Shown: positions 8,551-17,534 of the stretch, in pieces | How positions within the stretch are numbered: the first letter of the stretch is position 1 | Layout of the letters: every line of letters starts with the position of its first letter | Assembly (NCBI GenBank): GCA_027459505.1 | Contig: DAIDIE010000023.1 | Location: forward strand, 62,001 to 126,000 | DNA length: 64,000 nucleotides | Reading direction: 5' to 3' | Source: Acidobacteriota bacterium | GTDB taxonomy: Bacteria > Acidobacteriota > Terriglobia > Terriglobales > SCQP01 | Program-made: the position numbers and the translations under genes | Notes under the pieces: model-generated | The model's database searches: none | What the model was told of the DNA's origin: nothing | What the model saw: only the letters and a program-made list of their open reading frames with translations

Positions 8551-10713
8551 ATGCCGCCCCTGTCCTTGGATAATCCCGCCTACTACCTCAATCGCCTGGG
8601 CTCCTGGCTGGCCTTCAACACGCGGGTGCTGCAGGAGGCGGTGCGCACCGATCACCCCCTGTTGGAGAGGCTCAAGTTCCTCGCCATCAGCGCCAGCAAT
8701 CTCGACGAGTTTTTCGAAATTCAGGTTGCCTCGTTGCTGCAGCGCATCGAAGACGGTCCCTCCGAGCTCAGCCTTGACGGTCTGCTGCCGGGCGAGGAAC
8801 GCGACCTGGTAGCGCGCGAAACCCACGCCTTTGTCGCCGCACAGTACAGTTGCTGGAATCACCAGTTGCGGCCGGAATTGGCCGCTGAAGGCATTCGCAT
8901 TCACGAACTGCGTTCGCTGGGCCCGGCCGAACTGGAGCAGGTGGCGGCCTATTGCCGCCGCGAACTCGATCCGCTGCTGACGCCCATTACCATTGACCCG
9001 GCACATCCGTTCCCGCATGTCATCAATAAGGCGCTCTGTCTGGCGCTGCTGTTGCGGCGCAAACGGCGCAGTTCCCCGGTTTATTTAGGCGTGGTTACCG
9101 TGCCGCGCATTCTGCCGCGCCTCGTGCGGCTCTCCTTCCGCCCCCACACCGCCGACTACCTTTCCCTCGCCGAACTGGTGGAGTTTCACGCCGCCGGCAT
9201 GTACCGCGGCTTCGAAATTCTATCCAGCGCCGCCTTTCGCGTCACCCGCAACAGCAATCTGTATCTTCAGGAAGAGGAGTCGCGCAACCTGCTGGAGACC
9301 GTGCGCGACGAGTTGCACCATCGCCGCCGCGGCAACGCCGTGCGTTTGGAGATCGATTCCGATGCCGATCCGGAAATCATTGAACGGCTGCGCAGCAACT
9401 TCCAGTTGGACGAGTGGCAGATTTTCCGCACTCCCGGGCCGGTGAACCTGTCGCGCCTGATGGCCCTCTACGACGAAAATCACCGCCCGGAACTCAAGTT
9501 CCGCCCGTTTGTGCCGCGCCCTCTCAAACTGCGGGTGAAGTCACAGAACCTGTTTGACGAACTGCGTCAGCGCGACATCCTGTTGCACCATCCGTTTGAT
9601 TCCTATCAGCCGGTGGTGGATTTCATTCGTACCGCCGCCGATGATCCCAACGTCCTCTCGATCAAGCAGACCTTGTACCGCACCAGCGCCGATTCGCCGA
9701 TCGTGGACGCCCTCATGGACGCGGCCCAGGCCGGCAAGCAGGTTTCCGTCGTGGTGGAGCTGAAGGCGCGCTTCGACGAAACCTCCAACATCAACTGGGC
9801 GCGCCACATGGAAGACGCCGGAGTACAGGTCTTTCACGGTGTGGTCGGGTTGAAGACGCACTGCAAGCTGGCGCTGCTGGTGCGGCGCGACCTCGATGGC
9901 ATCACACGCCAGTATGCTCATCTTGGAACGGGAAACTACAACCCTTCCACGGCGCGCTTTTACACCGACCTAAGCCTGCTCACCTCCAATGCGCAGATGA
10001 CGACCGCCGTGCAGGATGTGTTCGGCTACCTTACGGCCCATGCCGAATATCCGGGGTATGAGCCCTTGCTGGTCGCGCCGCAGTACCTGGCCGCCTCCGT
10101 TCTCGATATGATCGCGCGTGAGGCGGGGCATGCCCGGGCGGGCCGTCCCGCGCGTATCATCGCCAAGGTCAACGGCCTGCTCGATCAGAAGACCATCGCC
10201 GCGCTCTACGGCGCTTCGCAGGCCGGAGTTGATATCGAGCTCTTCGTGCGCGGTATGTGTGCCTTGCGTCCTGGAGTGCGCGGGGTCAGCGGCCGTATAC
10301 GGGTGCGCTCCGTGGTCGGCCGCTTTCTGGAGCACAGCCGCATTTTTATGTTTGCCAATGGTGGCGCCGAAGAGATTTATCTGGGCAGCGCCGACCTGAT
10401 GCCGCGCAATCTTTACGAGCGCGTCGAGGTGGTCTTTCCCGTGCGTTCGCCGTCGCTTCGGGAACGCCTGCGGGACGAGATTGTCGCCGCCTATCTGGCT
10501 GACACGACGGCCTCCCGCATTCTGCAGCCCAACGGAACCTATCTTCCGGCGGCCGAACTGGTGCCGGCGGCCCGCCGCCTGAAGAAGTTCAGTGCCCAGC
10601 AGTTTTTCATCATGGTGGCGGAAGGCAAAGCCGGTGTGGAGGATATTCCGGCCCCCTTGCGCAGCCGCCCCGCCGCGCGGCCCCGTAAGAGCACGACGCG
10701 AAGCAGGCGATAA
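8551..10713 (+). CDS. ppk1: Polyphosphate kinase 1
   Basis: Makes inorganic polyphosphate from ATP, reversibly. It has 720 aa, the usual PPK1 length. The N-terminal helical domain starts with SASNLDEFFEIQVASLLQR. The catalytic histidine is in AHLGTGNYN (His about 457), preceded by GLKTHCKLALLVRR, and the second conserved histidine is in LEHSRIFMF (about 594). The C-terminal 30 residues are a basic Arg/Lys/Pro tail beyond the conserved core. There is no clear Shine-Dalgarno at the ATG. It forms an operon with the sixA-like gene 9 bp downstream and is convergent with a ppx/gppA gene, so synthesis and breakdown enzymes sit together. Confidence 0.96.
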   Translation: MPPLSLDNPAYYLNRLGSWLAFNTRVLQEAVRTDHPLLERLKFLAISASNLDEFFEIQVASLLQRIEDGPSELSLDGLLPGEERDLVARETHAFVAAQYSCWNHQLRPELAAEGIRIHELRSLGPAELEQVAAYCRRELDPLLTPITIDPAHPFPHVINKALCLALLLRRKRRSSPVYLGVVTVPRILPRLVRLSFRPHTADYLSLAELVEFHAAGMYRGFEILSSAAFRVTRNSNLYLQEEESRNLLETVRDELHHRRRGNAVRLEIDSDADPEIIERLRSNFQLDEWQIFRTPGPVNLSRLMALYDENHRPELKFRPFVPRPLKLRVKSQNLFDELRQRDILLHHPFDSYQPVVDFIRTAADDPNVLSIKQTLYRTSADSPIVDALMDAAQAGKQVSVVVELKARFDETSNINWARHMEDAGVQVFHGVVGLKTHCKLALLVRRDLDGITRQYAHLGTGNYNPSTARFYTDLSLLTSNAQMTTAVQDVFGYLTAHAEYPGYEPLLVAPQYLAASVLDMIAREAGHARAGRPARIIAKVNGLLDQKTIAALYGASQAGVDIELFVRGMCALRPGVRGVSGRIRVRSVVGRFLEHSRIFMFANGGAEEIYLGSADLMPRNLYERVEVVFPVRSPSLRERLRDEIVAAYLADTTASRILQPNGTYLPAAELVPAARRLKKFSAQQFFIMVAEGKAGVEDIPAPLRSRPAARPRKSTTRSRR

Positions 10714-10722
10714 TGAAAAGCG

Positions 10723-11253
10723 ATGCTCCTGTACTTCTTGCGCCATGCCAGTGCCGGCCTGCCCCGCAAAGATCCAGTCAAAGACCTCACCCGCGGCTTG
10801 GACGAAGCCGGTATTGAACAGGCGCGCAGCATCGGTCGCATGCTGGCCAGCTTGCGCCTGCAAATGGATGTGATCATTTCCAGCCCTCTGAAGCGTTCCG
10901 CGCAGACTGCGGCCCTGGTCGCCAATGAGCTGGGGCATGAGGGCAAGCTGCTGATGGATAAGGGATTGGCGCCGCAGGCCGCCTGGCAGGACTTCCGCGA
11001 TTTGCTGCTGCGCTATGAGGAGAGTGAGGCGATTTTGCTGGTGGGTCACAAGCCCAACCTCTCGCACTTCCTCGAACGCGTCATCGCCCGCGACGCGGAG
11101 CGCGCCTCGGTGGAGCTCAAAAAGGGCGCGCTGGCGCGCGTGGAACTCACCGCCAAGCGCGGTACTTTACAGTGGTTGATTACCCCGCGCCTGTTTCGCG
11201 CGCTTCAGGAGACCACCGCCTCCAGTTCTTCACCGAAAAAACTGCGGAAGTAG
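10723..11253 (+). CDS. sixA: SixA-like histidine phosphatase
   Basis: Histidine-phosphatase superfamily protein, 176 aa. The catalytic RH motif is at the N-terminus (LLYFLRHASAG, His8), with SPLKRSAQTA and the second histidine in LLVGHKPNLSHF. SixA removes phosphate from phosphohistidine on phosphotransfer or PTS proteins. It starts 9 bp after ppk, so it is probably co-transcribed. Its 3' end overlaps the convergent ppx/gppA gene by 49 bases. The substrate here is unknown; the linkage to ppk recurs in bacteria. Confidence 0.88.
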   Translation: MLLYFLRHASAGLPRKDPVKDLTRGLDEAGIEQARSIGRMLASLRLQMDVIISSPLKRSAQTAALVANELGHEGKLLMDKGLAPQAAWQDFRDLLLRYEESEAILLVGHKPNLSHFLERVIARDAERASVELKKGALARVELTAKRGTLQWLITPRLFRALQETTASSSSPKKLRK

Positions 11254-12722
11254 TCGCGCTCTTTTTCCAGTGCCCAAAGCTCCAGTTCCGCTCCGCTACG
11301 CTGCCGCAAGCCCAGCCGCAGAATGAGCTTGCCATCGCGGCGGCGAACCCCGACCGAGCGCACCAGGGCATTGCGGCTCTGGTTTAAGGCTTTGGCGAGC
11401 CGCAGCAGCAGGACGGCCGCCGGCAGCCGCCGCCGCTCCGCCGCCGGCAGCGCCCGCACAATGCGATCCACCTGTGCGGGCCGCGTGCGCCCCTGATAAC
11501 GGACAATGGCGGCAATCAGCCGTCGCTGCGCCACGCTGTAGCCGAAAAGCTCGCTGTGCGCCACGATGTAATAGGCGTGGCGGTGCCGTCCGGAACGGTT
11601 CACGTAGGCGCCCACCTCGTGCAGCATGGCCGCCGCGCTGAGCCAGTCCTGGTAATCGGGCGGCAACTGATGCAGCGGCTTTAATGCCCGGAAGAGTTCC
11701 TGCGCCAGCCGTTGGACGCACTCCGCGTGCGCCAGCTCCACTCCATAGCGTTCACACATGCCGCGCACCGCGTCCCGGCGGTCGGAAGCCACCATCTGTC
11801 CGGCCCCGGTCTGGCTATCAAATTCGGCCGCCATCTGCGCCAGCAGCCCGTCGCGGAGGCCCAAGGGGGAATAGCGGAATGATGGCAGCTCGCAGGCTTC
11901 CATCAGTTCGGAAAAGACCACCGCGCCGGCCACAATAATTTCCGCTCGCCGCGGCCCCAGCCCGGCCAGGGCGGCGCGCTCTCGCAAACTCATGCCGCTG
12001 AGCCGTTCCGTCAGCCCGTGAACGCGCAACCGCGTAGCCGTGTCACCCAGTTCGCCACGCTTTTGCGCCAGGCTGGCCAGCGCCGCCGCCGACCCGGAGG
12101 TGGCCAGCATGCGCCGCACACCGCGCTGGCGGATGTAGCTCGCGCTCTTCTGTAATTCCTCCCGGACGTATTCGCGTAACCGGGTGACCTCTTTCCGGCG
12201 GGCGGGATCGTGCTGCAGAAATTCCTGCGTCAGCCGCACCGCCCCCAGCGGCAGGCTCACCATGTGCTGAATGTGGCCACGCTCGGTTACGGTCAGTTCG
12301 CAACTGCCGCCACCCAGATCTACCAGCAGATGCGGCGCCGTACCCACCTGGCGGTCCGACACCAGGCCCAGGTGAATCAACCGCCCTTCCTCCAGGCCGG
12401 AGATGATCTCCACATTCCAGCCGGTCGCCGCCCGCACCCAGTTCAGAAACTCTTCCTGATTGCTGGCGTCGCGCAGCGCGCTGGTGGCCACCACCCGCAC
12501 CGTGGTCACGCCCTGGCGCTGCGTATTGCGGTGAAAGCGCCGCAACACCTTAATGGTGTGTGCCATGGTTTCGGGCAGCAAATGACCCTTCTGGAATACC
12601 TTTTCGCCCAGACGGGTCACTTCGCGATCTTCATGAATCACGGTGAGGCGATGTCCCCGTACGCGGGCAATCTTGAGGCGAACAGAGTTGGAACCAATAT
12701 CGACGGCGGCGAAAGTCGGCAT
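11205..12722 (-). CDS. ppx: Ppx/GppA phosphatase with C-terminal HD domain
   Basis: Exopolyphosphatase/guanosine pentaphosphate phosphatase of the ASKHA fold, 505 aa. The first phosphate-binding motif is AAVDIGSNSVRLKI, the second is LVDLGGGSCEL at about 140; GLEEGRLIHLG is also typical. Residues from about 325 form an HD-type helical domain (HEVGAYVNRSGRHRHAYYI), as in long Ppx proteins. It would hydrolyse polyphosphate or pppGpp in the cytoplasm. It converges on ppk1-sixA, with a 49-base overlap with sixA, so antisense interaction of the two transcripts is likely. Ppx and GppA cannot be separated from sequence alone. Confidence 0.93.
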   Translation of the reverse strand: MPTFAAVDIGSNSVRLKIARVRGHRLTVIHEDREVTRLGEKVFQKGHLLPETMAHTIKVLRRFHRNTQRQGVTTVRVVATSALRDASNQEEFLNWVRAATGWNVEIISGLEEGRLIHLGLVSDRQVGTAPHLLVDLGGGSCELTVTERGHIQHMVSLPLGAVRLTQEFLQHDPARRKEVTRLREYVREELQKSASYIRQRGVRRMLATSGSAAALASLAQKRGELGDTATRLRVHGLTERLSGMSLRERAALAGLGPRRAEIIVAGAVVFSELMEACELPSFRYSPLGLRDGLLAQMAAEFDSQTGAGQMVASDRRDAVRGMCERYGVELAHAECVQRLAQELFRALKPLHQLPPDYQDWLSAAAMLHEVGAYVNRSGRHRHAYYIVAHSELFGYSVAQRRLIAAIVRYQGRTRPAQVDRIVRALPAAERRRLPAAVLLLRLAKALNQSRNALVRSVGVRRRDGKLILRLGLRQRSGAELELWALEKERDYFRSFFGEELEAVVS

Positions 12723-12845
12723 AGGGTTCGATCGGCGCTACCGGCGCCGCCTCTTTCGAGAATACGGCAAGTGCGCTGTCGCGCTGAGAGAAGTCAGGAG
12801 AAGTTCCGCTTCGAGGAGGGTGCTTCTATGCGGAGCGAGGTGGCT

Positions 12846-12866
12846 CGTTCCCAGGGGAAGGGAACG
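12846..12866 (-). terminator. Hairpin just after the ispD stop codon
   Basis: CGTTCCC and GGGAACG pair perfectly (7 bp) around a 7-base loop directly beyond the ispD stop at 12868. There is no T-run, so it may be a 3' stabiliser or weak terminator between ispD and ppx, both on the minus strand. Confidence 0.3.
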
Positions 12867-12867
12867 G

Positions 12868-13572
12868 TTACACCTGACCGGATAACCACAACTGCGCCAG
12901 CTCCAGATCGGAGGGAGTGGTGATTTTGAAATTGCGCGGCGAGCCGGGGACCACCATCACCTCGAATCCGCAGTGCTCCATGATCGCCGCCTCGTCGGTT
13001 CCTTTGAACCCCTCCTGGCGGGCGGCCTCAAACGCCTTCCGCAGACGGTCATAGCGGAAAACCTGCGGTGTTTGCGCCAGTGCAATGCGCTCGCGCGGCA
13101 GGGTGCCGACAATGCGCCGCACTTCGCCGCCAACCTGCTCGACCTGCTTCACGGTGTCCACGGCGGGCAGCGCCACGATTGCGGCGCCATGCTGGCGGGC
13201 GGCTTCAGCGGCCCGCTCAATTGTCGCAACGTCGATGAATGGCCGCACTGCGTCATGAACGCCCACCAGTTCCGTCTCAGCTGGCAAGCTCTGCAGCGCG
13301 TTCCAGACCGATTCCTGACGCGTCAGACCCCCTTCCACCACGCGCACCGGATGCCGGAAGCTTTCCGCCGCCACCCGCGCCGAAACGCGTTCGTTATCTT
13401 CCGGGCGTACGGCTACCAGTATTTCTCGTGTGGATGGCGCCTGATCGAACTTGCGCAGTGTGTGAATTAGAATCGGGGCGCCACCTATTTCCAGCAACTG
13501 CTTGCGATCGATGCCGCTGGTCGTGGAGCCCATGCGTGTGCTCAGGCCCGCGGCCGGAATAATGACCGCCAT
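12868..13572 (-). CDS. ispD: 2-C-methyl-D-erythritol 4-phosphate cytidylyltransferase
   Basis: Third step of the MEP isoprenoid pathway: couples MEP with CTP to give CDP-ME. The nucleotide-binding start is MAVIIPAAGLSTRMGS, with Lys in DRKQLLEIGG, VHDAVRPFI and GTDEAAIMEHCG near the end, all standard for IspD. I chose the ATG that gives 234 aa, the family length, with a weak AGGG before it. An ATG at 13608 adds 12 residues, and the open frame runs further up into the PIN gene. No ispF follows. It is downstream of a YacL-type gene, the same order as in Firmicutes. Confidence 0.94.
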   Translation of the reverse strand: MAVIIPAAGLSTRMGSTTSGIDRKQLLEIGGAPILIHTLRKFDQAPSTREILVAVRPEDNERVSARVAAESFRHPVRVVEGGLTRQESVWNALQSLPAETELVGVHDAVRPFIDVATIERAAEAARQHGAAIVALPAVDTVKQVEQVGGEVRRIVGTLPRERIALAQTPQVFRYDRLRKAFEAARQEGFKGTDEAAIMEHCGFEVMVVPGSPRNFKITTPSDLELAQLWLSGQV

Positions 13573-13729
13573 GCTGCCCTGTGTCGAAGTGGAGGAACCC
13601 GGTTTCATGACTCTGGAGTCGGCGCCGAGAACTGCGCCAATCTGCCTGAGAGTAGCGCGAATCAACCACCCGGAGCCAGTGCCCAAGCGGGTACCCCCAA
13701 GCCGGAGCAGCCGCCTGGCCGCGGCCTGT

Positions 13730-14806
13730 TTAATGCGGAGGTGGAGCGCTGGTGTTCTCGGCGGTCTCTTCGGCGCGCTCGCGGCCCGGTACACGGCTGG
13801 CTACCCGCTCGTCATGCTTGCCGAAGATCATTTTGCCGGCCGTGGTCTGCAGCACGGAAGTGACGGTGACATCCACTGTGCGCGAGATGTAGCGACGCGC
13901 ATTGTCGACGACCACCATCGTCCCGTCATCCAGATAGGCAACGCCCTGGTTGGGCTCCTTGCCTTCTTTGAGGATGAAAACCCGCATCAGCTCGCCCGGC
14001 AACACCACCGGTTTTACCGCGTTGGCGAGTTCGTTCACGTTCAAGACTTGTACCTGCTGAACGGCTGCCAGCTTGCTCAGGTTGAAGTCGTTGGTGACGA
14101 TCTTGCATTCGTAAAGTTTGGCCAACTCCAACAGTTTGTGGTCAACTTCGCGAGCCTGAGGCACATCATCTTCGATGATGCGTATCTCCAGCCCGGGCTG
14201 CTTTTGCATGCGCTGCAACAGGTCGAGACCGCGGCGGCCGCGATTGCGCTTGAACGGGTCGGCGGAATCGGCCACTTGCTGCAACTCCCGCAATACGAAC
14301 TGAGGGACGAGCAGCGCCCCTTCCAGAAAACCCGTGGCTGCCACGTCGGCGATGCGGCCATCGATGATGCTGCTGGTGTCAAGCAGCTTGGCCGAGCGGC
14401 GGGTGCGCTCGCCGCCAAACAACCCTCCGAGCGCGGCCAGATTGAGCAGGTCGCCTTTCGCGGCGCCTACGATCAGCCCCACGTAGGCCATCACGAACAA
14501 CACCAGTATCCGCAAAAAGCCCGTCGTAGCCGGCGCAAAGCCTGCACTTTGGATGACCAGCGAAACCAGATACGCACCGGAGATTCCTAGAATGGAACCG
14601 ATCGCTGCGCCGATCAGCTTCTTAAGGCTGGCCTGGTTCAGACGCATTTCAAACAGGATGATCGCGCCCGCCAGGCATCCACCCAGAAGGGCAGCATCAA
14701 TGCTGCTAAACCCAAATGGACGTAGATGATAGGAGAGGCTCGCCACTACGGCGATCAGCAAAAGGCGGATCAGGAGAATGTCGCTGATGAATCTGCGCTC
14801 GCTCAT
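13730..14806 (-). CDS. YacL-type membrane protein with PIN and TRAM domains
   Basis: A 358 aa protein with four N-terminal membrane helices (residues 8-130), a PIN nuclease-like domain (KLLDTSSIIDGRI at about 142, later IVTNDFNLSKLA) and a TRAM-like RNA-binding tail (GVAYLDDGTMVVVDNA). It is the YacL family, often beside ispD as here. Acidic residues expected for a PIN active site are visible (Asp in LLDTS, Asp in TNDF), so it may cut RNA at the membrane. Its substrate is not established. It is transcribed away from the rimP operon; the two share a 304 bp gap. Confidence 0.9.
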   Translation of the reverse strand: MSERRFISDILLIRLLLIAVVASLSYHLRPFGFSSIDAALLGGCLAGAIILFEMRLNQASLKKLIGAAIGSILGISGAYLVSLVIQSAGFAPATTGFLRILVLFVMAYVGLIVGAAKGDLLNLAALGGLFGGERTRRSAKLLDTSSIIDGRIADVAATGFLEGALLVPQFVLRELQQVADSADPFKRNRGRRGLDLLQRMQKQPGLEIRIIEDDVPQAREVDHKLLELAKLYECKIVTNDFNLSKLAAVQQVQVLNVNELANAVKPVVLPGELMRVFILKEGKEPNQGVAYLDDGTMVVVDNARRYISRTVDVTVTSVLQTTAGKMIFGKHDERVASRVPGRERAEETAENTSAPPPH

Positions 14807-15008
14807 GAAGGAGGCCTGAAACTGGAGCGCCGTATTATGAAGGAAGGGCTAGGAGGACGCACTACAGTTCCACCATTCATTATAGCGCCCCCTCCCAAGC
14901 GCGTTGCTCTTTGGAGCCCGGCAGCGCATCGCAAATGGAGGTGTTTTGCCCCGCTGCACTGCCTTCGGTTGCGGCCTGCCTTCAAGTGGTCTAATATGAG
15001 TGCACGGG

Positions 15009-15098
15009 CGACCGCTACTGGTCGGCTTGGCCGTGAGCATTGGGCTCACGATATGGGTGGGCGAAAGCCCACTTTTTTGTTGCGACCGGTTTTGGTCG
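15009..15098 (+). promoter_or_regulatory. Stacked-hairpin leader of the rimP-nusA operon with terminator-like stem
   Basis: Four consecutive hairpins precede rimP: CGACC/GGTCG (15009-15024), GTGAGC/GCTCAC (15033-15049), GTGGGC-GAAA-GCCCAC followed by six T (15057-15078), and CGACC/GGTCG (15083-15098). The third is an excellent intrinsic terminator with a GNRA loop, 32 bases before the rimP ATG. Premature terminators before rimP are known in Proteobacteria (rimP leader); this looks like the same idea in another phylum. It could act as an attenuator of the operon that encodes NusA. Confidence 0.65.
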
Positions 15099-15110
15099 GT
15101 CCTGGCGGTT

Positions 15111-15692
15111 ATGGCTCAGGCGAGATCCAATTCGGCGGCCATCGGAGACGGGCCACGCGAGCATCAGGCTCGTCCCGCCGACCGGCTGGCGCGTCTCCGC
15201 GAATTGGCGGAAGGCGTCGTCTCCGGCGCGGGAATGGAACTCGTCGAGCTGGAGTTTGGCGGCAGCGGGCACAACCGCGTTCTGCGCGTCTTTATCGATA
15301 GAGAAGGGGGCATCACCCATTCTGATTGCGAATTGATCAGTAGGCAGTTGAGCGCCTTGCTGGATGCGGGAGCGGCCGTTCCGGGAGAGAGCTCCTACGT
15401 GCTGGAGGTGTCCTCTCCGGGTTTGGACCGGCGTTTGTCCAAACCAGAGCATTTCCAGCGCTTTGCCGGACAACATATACGGGTACTGCTGCGCGACGGG
15501 CTCCAGCGGGATTCAACAAAAGCGCCACGACGCAAGCTCACCGGCATCCTGGAACAGTTGGAGGGCGAAAGCATCGTGCTACGGCCGGATCCCGGACAGG
15601 TGCCCAATGCCGGCGGTCCATCGCAAACTCCCAGCCTCCGTATCCGGCTGGACAATATCGAGCGCGCCAACCTCATCCCGCAGTGGGATTGA
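15111..15692 (+). CDS. rimP: Ribosome maturation factor RimP
   Basis: Needed for 30S subunit maturation. About 193 aa. The N-terminal alpha/beta domain has GMELVELEFGG and VLRVFIDREGGITHSDCE, and YVLEVSSPGLDRRLSKPEHF is the family signature, followed by a C-terminal SH3-like domain. I start it at ATG 15111 because the open frame upstream runs through the leader hairpins and terminator. An insertion at about 150-175 makes it a little longer than E. coli RimP. First gene of rimP-nusA-infB-ylxP-rbfA-nrnA. Confidence 0.92.
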   Translation: MAQARSNSAAIGDGPREHQARPADRLARLRELAEGVVSGAGMELVELEFGGSGHNRVLRVFIDREGGITHSDCELISRQLSALLDAGAAVPGESSYVLEVSSPGLDRRLSKPEHFQRFAGQHIRVLLRDGLQRDSTKAPRRKLTGILEQLEGESIVLRPDPGQVPNAGGPSQTPSLRIRLDNIERANLIPQWD

Positions 15693-15802
15693 GGGTTTAC
15701 CGAAGAGCGCCGCAACCGTGCGCGGTTCGCCGGCAATAGCAGTCTTTGCGTGAGTTTCCCTGGCCCAGGGGCAAGAAGCCCCGGCCCAGTTCAGGTTTGA
15801 AT

Positions 15803-17356
15803 ATGGCAAGTGCACTGTATCAGCAGGTTGAGCAGCTTAGTCGCGACAAGGGCATTGATCCCCAGGTGGTGGTCAGCGCCATTGAAGACGCCATTCTGGT
15901 GGCGACGCGCAAGTACTACAAGACGCAGGAAGAGCTGCGCTCGCAAATGGATATCGAGACGGGCGAGATTAGTGTCTACGCCATTAAGACCGTTGTTGAT
16001 GAAGTGGTGGATCCTGTGCGGGAGATTTCGCTGGCCGATGCCGCCAGCATCGAACCGGCTGCCGAGGTGGGCGGAGAAATCCGGATCAAAAAGCCCACGG
16101 ACGTGCTGGGCCGCATCGCCGCGCAGACGGCCAAGCAGGTGATCTTTCAGAAGGTGCGCGAAGCCGAGCGCGATACCGTCTACAACGAGTATGCCGACAA
16201 GGTGGGCGAGGTGGTCAACGCCCTGGTGAAGCGTACGGAAGGTTCCGATGTAATCCTGGACCTGGGCCGCGCCGAAGCCCGCTTGCCCCGCCGCGAGCAG
16301 TCGCGCTTGGAGTCGTTTGCCCCCGGGGAACGTATCCGGGTGGTCATTAAGAACGTGGATAAAGCGGTCAAAGGGCCGCAGGTCGTCGTCTCCCGTGCCG
16401 AACCCGTTCTGGTGCAGCGGCTGTTTGAAGGCGAGGTTCCGGAAATCTATGACGGCACGGTGGTGATTAAAGGCGTGGCGCGCGAGCCTGGCGAGCGCAC
16501 CAAGATCGCCGTGTATTCGCGCGATAAAGATGTCGACTGCGTCGGTGCCTGCGTAGGCATGAAGGGCATGCGCGTGCAGAGTATCATTCGTGAATTGCGC
16601 GGCGAAAAAATCGATATCATCGAGTACGACGAAGACCCGGTGCAGTACGCCGCCAATGCCCTGAGCCCGGCCAAGATCAGCCGCGTGACAATCCTGGACT
16701 CCGAGACCAAGCACCTGGAAGTGGTGGTGGACGATACCCAGCTTTCCCTCGCCATTGGCAAGAAGGGGCAGAATGTGCGCCTGGCCGCCAAGTTGCTGGG
16801 TTGGAAGGTAGACATCAAGAGTGAGGAAGAGAAGCGGCGGGAAGTGGAAGAACAGATGACGGCGCTGGTGGGCGATGGTGGCGCTACCGAAACGCCCCTC
16901 GCCGAATTGAGCGGCCTCACCGAAAAGGTGGTGAGCGCGCTCAGCGCCGCTGGTGTCACCACCGTGGAGCAGTTGGGGGGCATGACCCCGGAGCAGTTAC
17001 AGGATATTCCCGGCATTGGGCCCAAGTCGGTGGAACAGATCTTTGTCGCGGTGAATCAATTCTTTGGGGCCAACGTGGATGAGGCGGTAGTCGCTCATGC
17101 GCAGGGCGCCCCCGACGAAGACGAGTTGGTGCGCTCTGACGAAGAGCAGACCGCCGGCACCGAAGGGCTGGCCAACGAGGCTGGCGCGGGCGAAATTCCG
17201 CAGCACATTGTCCCGGAAACCGAGTTGGAAAAAACCGGACAGGACTTGGAAGCGGAGTTGGAGCGGGGCATTGAAAACGCCCCCTCCGCCGACCAGGGCG
17301 AAGTGCCGCAGCGGCAGGATACCCCGGCGGAGCCCCCGCGAGAGCCTTCGGAGTAA
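15803..17356 (+). CDS. nusA: Transcription termination/antitermination factor NusA
   Basis: Binds RNA polymerase and controls pausing, termination and antitermination. It has 517 aa: N-terminal RNAP-binding domain, S1 domain near residues 135-200 (GERIRVVIKNVDKAVKGP), two KH domains (GMKGMRVQSIIRELRGEKIDI; LSLAIGKKGQNVRLAAKL) and a helix-hairpin-helix region (LQDIPGIGPKSVEQIF). The tail is acidic and low in complexity. Start chosen at MASALYQQVEQL, where homologues begin; a longer frame from 15746 lacks similarity. The 110 bp gap after rimP carries a GGGGC/GCCCC hairpin at 15768-15782. NusA may act on the terminator-like leader of its own operon. Confidence 0.96.
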   Translation: MASALYQQVEQLSRDKGIDPQVVVSAIEDAILVATRKYYKTQEELRSQMDIETGEISVYAIKTVVDEVVDPVREISLADAASIEPAAEVGGEIRIKKPTDVLGRIAAQTAKQVIFQKVREAERDTVYNEYADKVGEVVNALVKRTEGSDVILDLGRAEARLPRREQSRLESFAPGERIRVVIKNVDKAVKGPQVVVSRAEPVLVQRLFEGEVPEIYDGTVVIKGVAREPGERTKIAVYSRDKDVDCVGACVGMKGMRVQSIIRELRGEKIDIIEYDEDPVQYAANALSPAKISRVTILDSETKHLEVVVDDTQLSLAIGKKGQNVRLAAKLLGWKVDIKSEEEKRREVEEQMTALVGDGGATETPLAELSGLTEKVVSALSAAGVTTVEQLGGMTPEQLQDIPGIGPKSVEQIFVAVNQFFGANVDEAVVAHAQGAPDEDELVRSDEEQTAGTEGLANEAGAGEIPQHIVPETELEKTGQDLEAELERGIENAPSADQGEVPQRQDTPAEPPREPSE

Positions 17357-17534
17357 TACACTAAGAGATGGTGCATGCGCTGGAACAAGAAGCGCTCCCA
17401 GCTAGAGTGGTGAGCGTTTCGCCGGGGCGGCTTTTTCGCCAAGGCGGCAGAGCTGCTGGGACGCCGCGGGGCAATGCGATTGTCCGCCGGAAAACGGCGG
17501 TTCCAGACGGAGTGTAAGGACGAAGTAAACGCGA
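17357..17534 (+). other. Gene-free spacer between nusA and infB with hairpins
   Basis: 178 bp where many bacteria have ylxR (DUF448); I see no CxGC-type remnant. It contains GCCG/CGGC followed by five T near 17420-17436 and a perfect CCGCCG-GAAAA-CGGCGG hairpin at 17484-17500, about 35 bases before infB. Possibly processing or attenuation sites. Confidence 0.5.
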
